A stretch of 6,079 nt of DNA from Acidobacteriota bacterium (GCA_021786455.1 JAJYNF010000266.1:1-6079); one strand, 5' to 3'. Shown: positions 1 to 5,990, counted from the first letter of the stretch. Translations and numbers: made by a program. Notes: generated by a model from the letters alone, not told the origin.

Positions 1-87
1 GAGGACGCAGTCGCTGCTGAAATACGTAACCGTAAATCCGAACGGCAGCACTAAGCGCAAGCCCGGAGATGTTCAGCTACGGAACAT

Positions 88-96
88 TGTTATAAT
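88..96 (+). promoter_or_regulatory. Extended -10 promoter element upstream of purL
   Basis: The bases read TGTTATAAT, a perfect TGn plus TATAAT extended -10 element. No good -35 box is visible 16-18 bases upstream (68-73 reads GATGTT), which is tolerable for an extended -10 promoter. Transcription would be expected to begin about 7 bases after the box, near 102-104. That lies downstream of the first possible purL ATG at 98 and argues for the second ATG at 116. The first 97 bases show no supportable gene: one frame stops at 54, one stops at 20, and the third stays open into purL without a good start. Confidence 0.55.
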
Positions 97-115
97 CATG
101 GGTGAGCAGACCTTC

Positions 116-2920
116 ATGCCGATCCAATCGTTATATGTCCTCTCGGAAGACGACCCGGAAGCGCGGGGCTGGCTGAGTTTTTTTCGCCGCCACGGGTACG
201 ACCGGCTGACGAGCTTCTCGATCGAGCGCGTTGTCTGGCTGGAAGGCCGTGTGGACGTTTCGAAGCTCATGCCGCTCCTGGTGAATCCGCTTTACCAAAC
301 GGCTTCCGACCGCACGCAGCTCGATCCGGCTCGCGGCCCGATTATTGAGATCGCTTACCGTCCGGCCGTCACCGATCCCGAGACGCCGTCCATTCTCGAA
401 GCGGCGCGGGCGCTTGGGGAGGATAGCCTGGAGTTCGCGCGCCTGGGCCGACGTTATCAGTTTTTCGGGTTGGAGAACGATGTGGCGCAAAAGCTCGCGG
501 CGCGTTTTCTCTATAACAAGATCGTCGAGCGGGCGCGCGAGCCGGGAGAAGCTCTTCACTCGCTTCGTCCTACCGGCGAGCCGGAGCCGGTCGAAACGGT
601 CTCGCTTGCCGGTCTCGACGACGCCCAGCTTCTGGAGCTTTCGCGTGAGCGTTCCTGGTACGCGCCGCTTTCCCAAATGCGAGTGATTCAGGCCCACGAA
701 GCGCAACGCCGCCGCCCGCACACCGACGCTGAGCTTGAAATCCTCGCGCAGAGCTGGAGCGATCACTGCTACCACACCACGTGGAAAAGCCTCGGCTTGC
801 TCAAGCGCCTTTCCGCCGCCACGGCGCGCATTCATCATCCGCTGGTCGCGAGCGCCTTCAAGGACAACGCCGGCGGCATGGAGTTTTACGACGGCTTCGT
901 CGTGACCATCAAAGGCGAGACGCACAATTTTCCCAGTTCCATCGCGCCCTTCGGCGGCGTGGCCACCAAGCACGGCGGCGTGATTCGCGACACGCTGGGG
1001 TTCGGCAAAGGCGCCTATCCGATCGGCGGCACCACGATCATGGGCACGATGGACCCGCGCCTGGGCGAAGACCAGGTCCCCGCGGGCGCGCTCCATCCGC
1101 AATTCATCCTGACCGAATCCATCCGGGCCACGAGCTACTACGTCAATCCGATGGGCATTCCGATGATGCACGCGATCTACCGCTGCCACGGCGGCTACGC
1201 CAAGTGCCTGGCGCTCGGCCATTCGATCGGGCTGATTCCGGAAAAATACGCTCAAAAGGACCGGCCTGAGCCGGGCGATCTGGCCGTGCTGATCGGCGGC
1301 GAAACCGGGCGCGACGGCATCCACGGGGCAACGGCCAGCTCGACCGGGATGACGGCCTCGACACTCGAAAGGGAATTTGCCGCCGTCCAAATCGGCCATC
1401 CCATCACCGAGCGGCGCTTTACGACCGCCATTCCCATTCTGCGCGACGCCGATTGTCTTCGCGCCGTCACCGATCTTGGCGCGGGCGGATTGTCTTCCGC
1501 CGCGGGCGAGATGGCTGCCGAAAGCGGCGTTTCGCTCGACCTCGACCGCGTGCCGCTCAAGGACAGGAGCCTGACGGCGTGGGAAATTCTGCTTTCGGAA
1601 TCGCAGGAGCGCGTGCTGCTGGTCGTGCCGCCGGACAAAATGGCCCAGGCTCGGACGATTCTCGACCGCTTCGAAGTTCCCCACGCCGAAGTCGGCCGCT
1701 TCACCAACTCCGGCCGCATGGAGGTTTTCTGGCGCGGGCAAAAAGTTGTGGATCTCGAGATGAGTTTCCTTTGGGGCGCCTGCCCGCTCGATCCGATCGC
1801 CACCGAAGCGCCCAAACGCCAACTCGCGCCGCTTTCGATTTCCGAGCCGGCGACGGCGGAACAATGGTCGCGAGCGGTTGAAGGCGTGCTGGCCCACTAT
1901 CATTGCTGCGACCAGAGCGCCGCTGGCGCGCGCTTTGATACCACGGTGCAGGGCCGGACGGCGGTCGGTCCATTGGCCGGCCGCAACCATTGTATGCCCA
2001 CGAACCTGTACGTTTCCGCGCCGTTGCGCGGCAAGCCTTACGGCGTCGTGACCACGGTCGCGTTCAATCCTTTTTACGGCGACGTCAGCCCGCGCGACGC
2101 GGCTCGCCTGATGATGATCGAGGCCATCACCAAAGCCGTCGCCGCCGGCGCGAGCTACCGCGAAATGGTGCTTTGCGACAATTTCTATACGCCGCGCCTG
2201 ACGCCCGAGGTCGCCTGGGATTTGTCGCAGATGGTGGAAGCCATTGCCGAGCTTTCGGTCGAATTCGGCGTGCCATTCGTTTCTGGCAAGGACTCGAGCT
2301 CCGGCACGTTTGAAACCGCCGGCCGCCGCATAGACGTTCCCATGACGCTGGCCGTCGCGGCGATGGCCCGCGTGCCGGATGTGGGCAAAATCGTGACGAA
2401 GGATTTTAAGCGCCCGGGCAACGAACTGGTGCTGGTGGGCCGGGTCCGAGCCGAGGCGCTGGGCGGAAGCGTCTATGCCGATCTCACCGGCCAGCGCGGC
2501 GAGCGGCTCTACCCACCCGGCGACGCGGCGGAGATTCGCGCGCTTTGGGACGCCGTGCTGGCGCTCCAGGCGCGCGGCGGATACGTGTCCGCTTCGGCGA
2601 TTGCCGAAGGGGGCGCGCTGCTGAGGATTTTTGAAGCCGCTTTGGGCTCGGGACTAGGCGCGCGCCTCGAATGCCTGCGCGATGCCCGAGGCCGCCGCGA
2701 CGGGTTCCTGTTCGGCGAGTTCACGGGCGCGATGCTCTTGGAAGTTGATCCGGAAACCGAGCTGGATGAAGTTTTGGCCGGCGTTCCTTATCACGTCATC
2801 GGCGAAGTTTTGTCCGAGCCTCGCCTCGATCTTTCCGAATCCGGCGAGACGCTGTGGACGGAATCGGTCGGCGCGCTCGCCGAAAAATGGAGCGCGACGT
2901 TTCGGGAGGTCGTCGAATGA
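116..2920 (+). CDS. purL: Phosphoribosylformylglycinamidine synthase, PurL subunit with fused PurS-like N-terminus
   Basis: Catalytic and ATP-binding subunit of FGAM synthase, which converts formylglycinamide ribonucleotide (FGAR), glutamine and ATP to FGAM in the cytoplasm. It has 934 residues from ATG 116. The alternative ATG 98 adds six residues but sits only two bases after a TATAAT box; 116 has GGTGA ten bases upstream. Residues 1-75 and about 76-145 look like two PurS-type segments, the second with 'YRPAVTDP', 'GRRYQF' and 'FLYNKIVE'. The linker carries SWSDHC at 213-218, whose His217 matches the catalytic His of PurL. KGETHNFPS (266-274) and GGVIRD (287-292), then TGRDGIHGAT (397-406) and TDLGAGGLSSA (452-462), mark the first AIR synthase-like half. 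FVSGKDSSSGTF (721-732) and AEGGALLRIFEAALG (830-844) mark the second. There is no C-terminal glutaminase domain; purQ supplies it. Small PurL is normally about 720-750 residues. No separate purS is visible in this window. Family assignment is certain; the PurS-like duplication is inferred. Confidence 0.96.
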   Translation: MPIQSLYVLSEDDPEARGWLSFFRRHGYDRLTSFSIERVVWLEGRVDVSKLMPLLVNPLYQTASDRTQLDPARGPIIEIAYRPAVTDPETPSILEAARALGEDSLEFARLGRRYQFFGLENDVAQKLAARFLYNKIVERAREPGEALHSLRPTGEPEPVETVSLAGLDDAQLLELSRERSWYAPLSQMRVIQAHEAQRRRPHTDAELEILAQSWSDHCYHTTWKSLGLLKRLSAATARIHHPLVASAFKDNAGGMEFYDGFVVTIKGETHNFPSSIAPFGGVATKHGGVIRDTLGFGKGAYPIGGTTIMGTMDPRLGEDQVPAGALHPQFILTESIRATSYYVNPMGIPMMHAIYRCHGGYAKCLALGHSIGLIPEKYAQKDRPEPGDLAVLIGGETGRDGIHGATASSTGMTASTLEREFAAVQIGHPITERRFTTAIPILRDADCLRAVTDLGAGGLSSAAGEMAAESGVSLDLDRVPLKDRSLTAWEILLSESQERVLLVVPPDKMAQARTILDRFEVPHAEVGRFTNSGRMEVFWRGQKVVDLEMSFLWGACPLDPIATEAPKRQLAPLSISEPATAEQWSRAVEGVLAHYHCCDQSAAGARFDTTVQGRTAVGPLAGRNHCMPTNLYVSAPLRGKPYGVVTTVAFNPFYGDVSPRDAARLMMIEAITKAVAAGASYREMVLCDNFYTPRLTPEVAWDLSQMVEAIAELSVEFGVPFVSGKDSSSGTFETAGRRIDVPMTLAVAAMARVPDVGKIVTKDFKRPGNELVLVGRVRAEALGGSVYADLTGQRGERLYPPGDAAEIRALWDAVLALQARGGYVSASAIAEGGALLRIFEAALGSGLGARLECLRDARGRRDGFLFGEFTGAMLLEVDPETELDEVLAGVPYHVIGEVLSEPRLDLSESGETLWTESVGALAEKWSATFREVVE

Positions 2921-3654
2921 ACAAGTCGCCCGTGGCTGTCCTTTACGCTCCGGGAACGAATTGCCACGAGGAAACCATCGCTGCCGTCGAGCGCGCCGGC
3001 GGAGCGGCCGAGCTCGTCCTGCTCAAGGACCTGATGGACTCGCGCGCGCGCCTGACGGATTACCCGGCGGCGATTGTTCCCGGCGGCTTTTCCTATGGCG
3101 ACCATCTGGGCGCGGGCAGGATTTTCGGGCTCATGCTGGTAGCACAACTGCGGGACCAGCTTGCTGAATTTCTTGGAGCCCAAAGACCCATTTTGGGAAT
3201 TTGCAACGGATTTCAGGTGCTGGCGGAAGCGGGGATTTTGGCCGGCGGCGTTCTTGGGTGCCGCGACATGGCTCTCCTCGAAAATGAGTCGGCACGGTTT
3301 GAGGATCGCAAGGTGCGATTGCTGGTTTCGGGCGAATCGTCCATCTGGACGGAGGGTTTGGCGGGCGAGGTTTTGGAAATGCCGTCCGCGCACGGCGAAG
3401 GCCGCGCGTTTTTTCCAAAAAGCCAATCTCAGCCGCCGCGCGTGGCGTTTCGTTTTGCCGACGCGAACAGAAAGCCCGCGACCGAGTATCCCGACAATCC
3501 CAGCGGCTCGCCGGAAGCGATTGCCGGCGTCATGGACGCGACGGGCCTCGTCCTCGGCCTGATGCCGCACCCCGAGCGCGCGTCATTGCCCGCGCATTAT
3601 TCGCAGGACGGGTTGAAGATTTTTAGGAATTTGGTCCGATGGCTCGACGGGTAG
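2917..3654 (+). CDS. purQ: Phosphoribosylformylglycinamidine synthase, glutaminase subunit PurQ
   Basis: Class I glutamine amidotransferase subunit of FGAM synthase. It releases ammonia from glutamine and channels it to PurL. It has 245 residues from ATG 2917, which overlaps the purL stop as ATGA. GGGAGGT at 2904-2910 lies six bases upstream and fixes the start; the frame is open further upstream but has no comparable ribosome site. The family signature is complete: 'APGTNCHEET' (11-20), oxyanion-side 'PGGFSYGDHLGAG' (55-67), nucleophile elbow GICNGFQ with Cys96, and 'GLMPHPER' with His218 and Glu220 as the rest of the triad. 'YPDNPSGS' (191-198) matches the NPNGS segment typical of PurQ. Length is normal to slightly long (family about 220-260). 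The overlap implies equimolar, coupled translation with purL. Unusually, the last codon and TAG stop fall in the left arm of a palindromic repeat. Confidence 0.97.
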   Translation: MNKSPVAVLYAPGTNCHEETIAAVERAGGAAELVLLKDLMDSRARLTDYPAAIVPGGFSYGDHLGAGRIFGLMLVAQLRDQLAEFLGAQRPILGICNGFQVLAEAGILAGGVLGCRDMALLENESARFEDRKVRLLVSGESSIWTEGLAGEVLEMPSAHGEGRAFFPKSQSQPPRVAFRFADANRKPATEYPDNPSGSPEAIAGVMDATGLVLGLMPHPERASLPAHYSQDGLKIFRNLVRWLDG

Positions 3655-3736
3655 CCGCGACGGTGTTTTGTCCGTCGCGGGCCTTTCGTGGGATCATCAA
3701 AGAACCCGCGACACGGAAGGCAGTTTCGCGGCTACC
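3650..3736. repeat. Palindromic intergenic repeat element (REP/MITE-like)
   Basis: An exact 11-base inverted repeat bounds the element: GGTAGCCGCGA (3650-3660) and TCGCGGCTACC (3726-3736). Inside it the same motif alternates in orientation. CCGCGACGG (3655-3663) pairs perfectly with CCGTCGCGG (3672-3680), and GTCGCGGG (3674-3681) pairs with CCCGCGAC (3705-3712). It can therefore fold as two side-by-side hairpins or one long nested stem. Such alternating arms are typical of REP-like or small non-autonomous elements scattered in genomes. With one copy visible, multiplicity cannot be judged here. The purQ stop TAG (3652-3654) lies in the left arm. Confidence 0.6.
3655..3687 (+). terminator. Candidate terminator hairpin after purQ (part of the repeat)
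   Basis: A perfect 9-bp GC-rich stem, CCGCGACGG with CCGTCGCGG, encloses an 8-base loop (TGTTTTGT). It starts directly after the purQ stop and is followed by GCCTTTC, a poor U-tract, so termination would be partial or Rho-dependent. A second weak hairpin follows: GCGCC (3740-3744) with GGCGC (3757-3761), then TTTCT. Confidence 0.35.
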
Positions 3737-3803
3737 GGTGCGCCTTAAAATCTGGGGGCGCTTTCTGGCCTACGCAGCAAAAGCTCAGCAGGTACAGATA
3801 GAT

Positions 3804-3822
3804 GTTGACGCATATGTGTAAC
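3804..3822. promoter_or_regulatory. Candidate operator in the toxin-antitoxin promoter
   Basis: An imperfect inverted repeat, GTTGACGCAT facing ATGTGTAAC, lies between the -35 and -10 boxes; its core ACGCAT/ATGTGT has one mismatch. The heptamer TAGATGT also occurs twice, at 3799-3805 and 3823-3829, with a third AGATG at 3837-3841. These would suit autorepression by the antitoxin or its complex, as is common in such modules. No binding is shown by sequence alone. Confidence 0.3.
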
Positions 3823-3834
3823 TAGATGTATGCT
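3805..3834 (+). promoter_or_regulatory. Sigma70-like promoter of the toxin-antitoxin module
   Basis: TTGACG (3805-3810) is separated by 18 bases from TATGCT (3829-3834), matching five and four of six consensus positions. Transcription would begin near 3841, just ahead of GGAGG at 3843-3847 and ATG 3854, giving a very short leader. Confidence 0.45.
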
Positions 3835-3853
3835 CCAGATGCGGAGGCAATCT

Positions 3854-4234
3854 ATGGCTTACGTGAATCCAGAAACGGTTTTGAGCCCAAAGAATCGAGT
3901 CAAGTCTATCCGGGAGGTCGTTTACAACGGCGGGCCCGGCGAATGGTCGGTTGCCTTGTTGGAGTACGGCAAAGCCGGTAAGTTGTGCATAGGTTTTCGT
4001 TGGAATGGGGACGAGGGTGAACGCGGACTAGGCCACCCACAATCAAGGGGAAAGCCAACCTGGGAGATTCTGCCCCCTGAGCTTGGGGATGTGGTGCTGG
4101 AAAAGGTCGAGCAACTCCAGGGTTCGCAACATGCCGAACTGCGAGCGGGGTACCAGGAAATGGCCGCCGACCGCGAGCGAGAAGCGGAGGCTGAGGAATG
4201 GAGCGAGGGGCTGATTGGCGACGTCAAGAATTAG
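3854..4234 (+). CDS. Putative antitoxin: conserved hypothetical domain with MazF-neutralising-type C-terminal tail
   Basis: The product is 126 residues. ATG 3854 is chosen because GGAGG (3843-3847) ends six bases before it; an in-frame ATG at 3830 has no ribosome site and lies in the -10 region. Residues 1-88 form a compact, probably beta-rich domain with 'NPETVLSPKNRV' (5-16), 'NGGPGEWSVALLEY' (25-38), 'GFRWNGDEG' (47-55), 'PQSRGKPTWEILPPEL' (62-77). From memory, this resembles a widespread orphan hypothetical family; no AbrB, CopG or HTH signature is visible. Residues 93-126 are a highly charged predicted helix, 'YQEMAADREREAEAEEW' then 'SEGLIGD', resembling the C-terminal tails of several MazE-type antitoxins. 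The toxin gene starts inside its last 20 bases. The antitoxin role is inferred from position, overlap and tail. The DNA-binding mode is unknown. Confidence 0.75.
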   Translation: MAYVNPETVLSPKNRVKSIREVVYNGGPGEWSVALLEYGKAGKLCIGFRWNGDEGERGLGHPQSRGKPTWEILPPELGDVVLEKVEQLQGSQHAELRAGYQEMAADREREAEAEEWSEGLIGDVKN

Positions 4235-4562
4235 AAGGGGCGACGTCTGGTGGGTGTCGTTCGATCCGTCCCTGGGCGGTGAGATTCGCAAGACCCGTCC
4301 GGCAGTCATCGTCAGCAATAACGCCGCGAACGAGGCGCTGAATCGCGTGATTGTCGTGCCACTGACCAGCCAGACCGCGAAGGTCTATCCCGGCGAGGCG
4401 CTGGTGACGGTAGGTGGGCGGCAAGCCAAGGCGATGGCGGACCAGATCGCGACCGTGTTGAAGATTCGTCTCCGGGACCGCATCGAAGCCTTGTCCTTGT
4501 CTGACCTGACAGCGGTGGAAGATGCGGTCGCGCTTCAACTCGGACTGAGGAGTCGGGGTTGA
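4215..4562 (+). CDS. mazF: MazF/PemK-family toxin, mRNA-cleaving endoribonuclease
   Basis: The product is 115 residues, the usual MazF length. It starts at TTG 4215, four bases after GAGGGG (4205-4210), inside the antitoxin gene. The fold signature is clear: 'RRGDVWWVSFDPSLGGE' (7-23), then 'KTRPAVIVSNN' (26-36), 'RVIVVPLTSQ' (44-53) and 'KAMADQIATVL' (72-82). Arg28 in RPA and Thr51 in PLTS align with the catalytic Arg and Thr/Ser of MazF. No disruption is seen, so it is probably active. Family members cleave single-stranded RNA at short specific sequences; the site cannot be read from sequence. The 20-base overlap and weak TTG start should keep toxin below antitoxin and couple their translation. 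The name mazF is used in the family sense only. Confidence 0.93.
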   Translation: MATSRIRRGDVWWVSFDPSLGGEIRKTRPAVIVSNNAANEALNRVIVVPLTSQTAKVYPGEALVTVGGRQAKAMADQIATVLKIRLRDRIEALSLSDLTAVEDAVALQLGLRSRG

Positions 4563-4622
4563 CTTATTCATGCGGAAAGATGCCGGCAACGGGGAGCGTG
4601 AATCCGGAGAGGAGCGGCGAGG

Positions 4623-4652
4623 TTGAGGCCACGCAAACCCCTGTGCTACTAT
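4623..4652 (+). promoter_or_regulatory. Extended -10 promoter ahead of the 128-residue gene
   Basis: TTGAGG (4623-4628) precedes TACTAT (4647-4652) by 18 bases. TGC immediately before the box completes an extended -10 motif (TGn). Transcription would start near 4659 and give a leader of about 28 bases, holding the AGGGGGTGG ribosome site. The rest of 4563-4686 shows no gene and no clear toxin terminator. Confidence 0.45.
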
Positions 4653-4686
4653 GGCTCGACGGCTGTGTTAAGGGGGTGGCACGTCA

Positions 4687-5073
4687 GTGGTTATGGACGT
4701 AGTATCAGAACGCGTTGCAGGCTATTTGGTCCCCTCGACGACCATTGTCCAAACAAATGGTGTGGGCGCGCCGTTTGAGCTCGGGCAGCTCGCCGGCCAG
4801 CCACTATTAATTGTGCTTCGGATTCATGAGGTGATCGAGCAGGAATCGCTGCGGCTCTCCGTTTGGGGATCGCCGGACGCTGTGGAATGGGGTGATAGGC
4901 CCCTCTTTTGGTTTCCGGAAATGTTCTATCCCGGTCTGAAGCCGGCGGCACTCAACTTGAGCCAATATTCTCAAATCAAGTTTTTGCAGGCGCGGTGGGA
5001 AGTCAACCGTTGGGGGCGCGGTTGGCCCAGGCCGTTTTTCAAAATAAGCGCAGAAGTGCAGCATCTCGACTGA
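4687..5073 (+). CDS. Conserved hypothetical protein, small beta-rich cytoplasmic protein
   Basis: The product is 128 residues from GTG 4687. AGGGGGTGG (4671-4679) lies seven bases upstream; ATG 4693 is in frame but would be 13 bases away. There is no signal peptide or membrane segment. The sequence alternates short hydrophobic strands and loops: 'TIVQTNGVGAPFELGQLAG' (19-37), 'LLIVLRIHEVIEQESLRLSVWGSPDAVEWG' split over 40-69, 'FWFPEMFYPG' (74-83), and a tryptophan-rich end, 'FLQARWEVNRWGRGWPRPFF' (99-118). This suggests a beta-sandwich or jelly-roll. From memory, close relatives occur as uncharacterised proteins in Acidobacteriota; no function is known to me. It has its own promoter and is followed after 36 bases by a secreted protein gene, with which it may be co-transcribed. 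Confidence 0.8.
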   Translation: MVMDVVSERVAGYLVPSTTIVQTNGVGAPFELGQLAGQPLLIVLRIHEVIEQESLRLSVWGSPDAVEWGDRPLFWFPEMFYPGLKPAALNLSQYSQIKFLQARWEVNRWGRGWPRPFFKISAEVQHLD

Positions 5074-5092
5074 CCCAGGAGGCGCGGCTGAC

Positions 5093-5113
5093 ATGACGAG
5101 GCGAAGTCCTTGA
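5093..5113 (+). other. Possible six-codon upstream ORF (MTRRSP)
   Basis: ATG 5093 lies ten bases after a perfect Shine-Dalgarno AGGAGG (5077-5082). It opens a six-residue frame ending in TGA 5111-5113. The stop overlaps the TTG start of the next gene as TTGA, the layout expected for termination-reinitiation. It may be chance: AGGAGG has no other well-placed start codon, but such a short frame cannot be validated by sequence. Confidence 0.3.
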
Positions 5114-5907
5114 ACCACGAACGGACATGCGGGCGAAAAAAGCTGATGCGGCGCGCCGCCGTATGCGTGGCCCTGGCGCTCGCGGCGACAGCGGGGGCGG
5201 CAGGACAGTCCGGTTCTGCTTCGCGTCCTCTGACAAATTCATCGAGCCGACCTAAAGGCGCTCCCGTTATTCAGACCGAGAAAATCCAGGTGCCCGCGGC
5301 GCTCCAAACCCCGCCGCCTTCGATGGCCAGCCAGCCGGGCTACATGCTTCCCGCCGAAACGCAACGAATGCTCCTCAAGGTCTGGCAGTTGGAAACGCGC
5401 GTTCGTGATTTGATGACTCAAGTCCATCCTGAACTGCTCAACATGCCGTCGGACCAGGCCGTGTCCCTCGGACGCGCCCTGGAGGCACTGGCGGAATCCT
5501 TGGACTCACTCGAGACCGCGCGCGCTGAATTTTCCGGGCGGGTGGACAGCGAGTACCTGGCTTTCCAGACTTACGCTGCCATGACAAACCTGCGCACGCC
5601 GCTTCGTCGCGTGGCGAATCTGGTCAGCCGTTACCAAAGCCGGCAAGTGGGCGGCATGTTTGAGCAATCCTGGAATGATCTTTTCACGCTTGAGGCGGCA
5701 CTCGAGCCTTACGTAGCGTTTCTCACCCGTAATCACGACCGGATTTACGCCCTCATGCAGGGAAACCTCTATGACTGCCAAAACCAGCTTACCGCTGCTA
5801 TGCGGAAACATCCTCCGCGGACCAAGATGATCCGGAATATTGTTCCATTCAAGCCCCGGCGGCCCCGTCAGACGACCAATCAACCGAAGGCGGTCCAGAA
5901 AAAGTAA
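5110..5907 (+). CDS. Secreted hypothetical protein, helix-rich with basic C-terminal tail
   Basis: The product is 265 residues from TTG 5110, with GAGG (5098-5101) eight bases upstream; the frame is closed by TGA at 5089. ATG 5146 would give 253 residues with a shorter signal peptide but has no clear ribosome site. A Sec-type signal peptide is visible: basic n-region with KK/RR (10-15), hydrophobic core 'AAVCVALALAATA', probable cleavage after residue 30 (AGA). Cys19 is not in a lipobox, so it is not a lipoprotein. Residues 35-80 are Ser/Pro/Gln-rich and probably unstructured. Residues 83-232 are predicted mostly helical, with 'QRMLLKVWQLETRVRDLM' and 'RALEALAESLDSLETARAEF'. The tail from 232 is strongly basic and Pro-rich, ending QKK. 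I do not recognise the family. A periplasmic or exported role is inferred from the signal alone. Confidence 0.85.
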   Translation: MNHERTCGRKKLMRRAAVCVALALAATAGAAGQSGSASRPLTNSSSRPKGAPVIQTEKIQVPAALQTPPPSMASQPGYMLPAETQRMLLKVWQLETRVRDLMTQVHPELLNMPSDQAVSLGRALEALAESLDSLETARAEFSGRVDSEYLAFQTYAAMTNLRTPLRRVANLVSRYQSRQVGGMFEQSWNDLFTLEAALEPYVAFLTRNHDRIYALMQGNLYDCQNQLTAAMRKHPPRTKMIRNIVPFKPRRPRQTTNQPKAVQKK

Positions 5908-5912
5908 AGAGT

Positions 5913-5946
5913 CGCGGTACGGCCAATTAGCTGCGTTCCATTTTTT
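5913..5946 (+). terminator. Weak candidate Rho-independent terminator
   Basis: CGCGGT (5913-5918) can pair with GCTGCG (5930-5935), using two G-U pairs, around an 11-base loop. TTCCA and then six T (5941-5946) follow. The stem is short and the T-run is offset by five bases, so efficiency is doubtful. Its position, six bases after the stop of the secreted protein gene, supports the call. Confidence 0.3.
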
Positions 5947-5969
5947 CAAGGGTGAGTTGTACGGTGAGG

Positions 5970-5990
5970 TCCTGCGTCTCCACCGCAGGA
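5970..5990. other. Perfect hairpin in the 3' intergenic region
   Basis: TCCTGCG (5970-5976) pairs exactly with CGCAGGA (5984-5990) around a 7-base loop. No T-run follows on either strand, so it is not a standard terminator. GGTG (5963-5966) could compete by pairing with CACC (5981-5984), a switch-like option. Function unknown. The rest of 5908-6079 shows no supportable gene. Confidence 0.4.

Noticed and set aside
1..97. A possible C-terminus of an upstream gene, either ending at TAA 52-54 or continuing in frame with purL
   Set aside because: Seventeen codons give no recognisable motif. The in-frame option has no stop before purL and runs through a perfect -10 box, so chance openness is more likely.
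131..1990. A 619-codon open frame on the minus strand opposite purL
   Set aside because: It lies wholly antisense to an unambiguous purL, is Arg/Gly/Ala-rich as expected of a GC-rich shadow frame, and shows no protein motif.
2791..3570. A 259-codon minus-strand frame across the purL-purQ junction
   Set aside because: Both sense genes there are certain from motifs; the antisense frame has no recognisable domain or ribosome site.
3639..3821. A 60-codon plus-strand frame after purQ
   Set aside because: It begins inside purQ and is made mostly of the palindromic repeat, with no ribosome site.
4651..4662. A 12-base sequence, ATGGCTCGACGG, also present at 3639-3650
   Set aside because: About one such repeat is expected by chance in 6 kb, and the flanks do not match.
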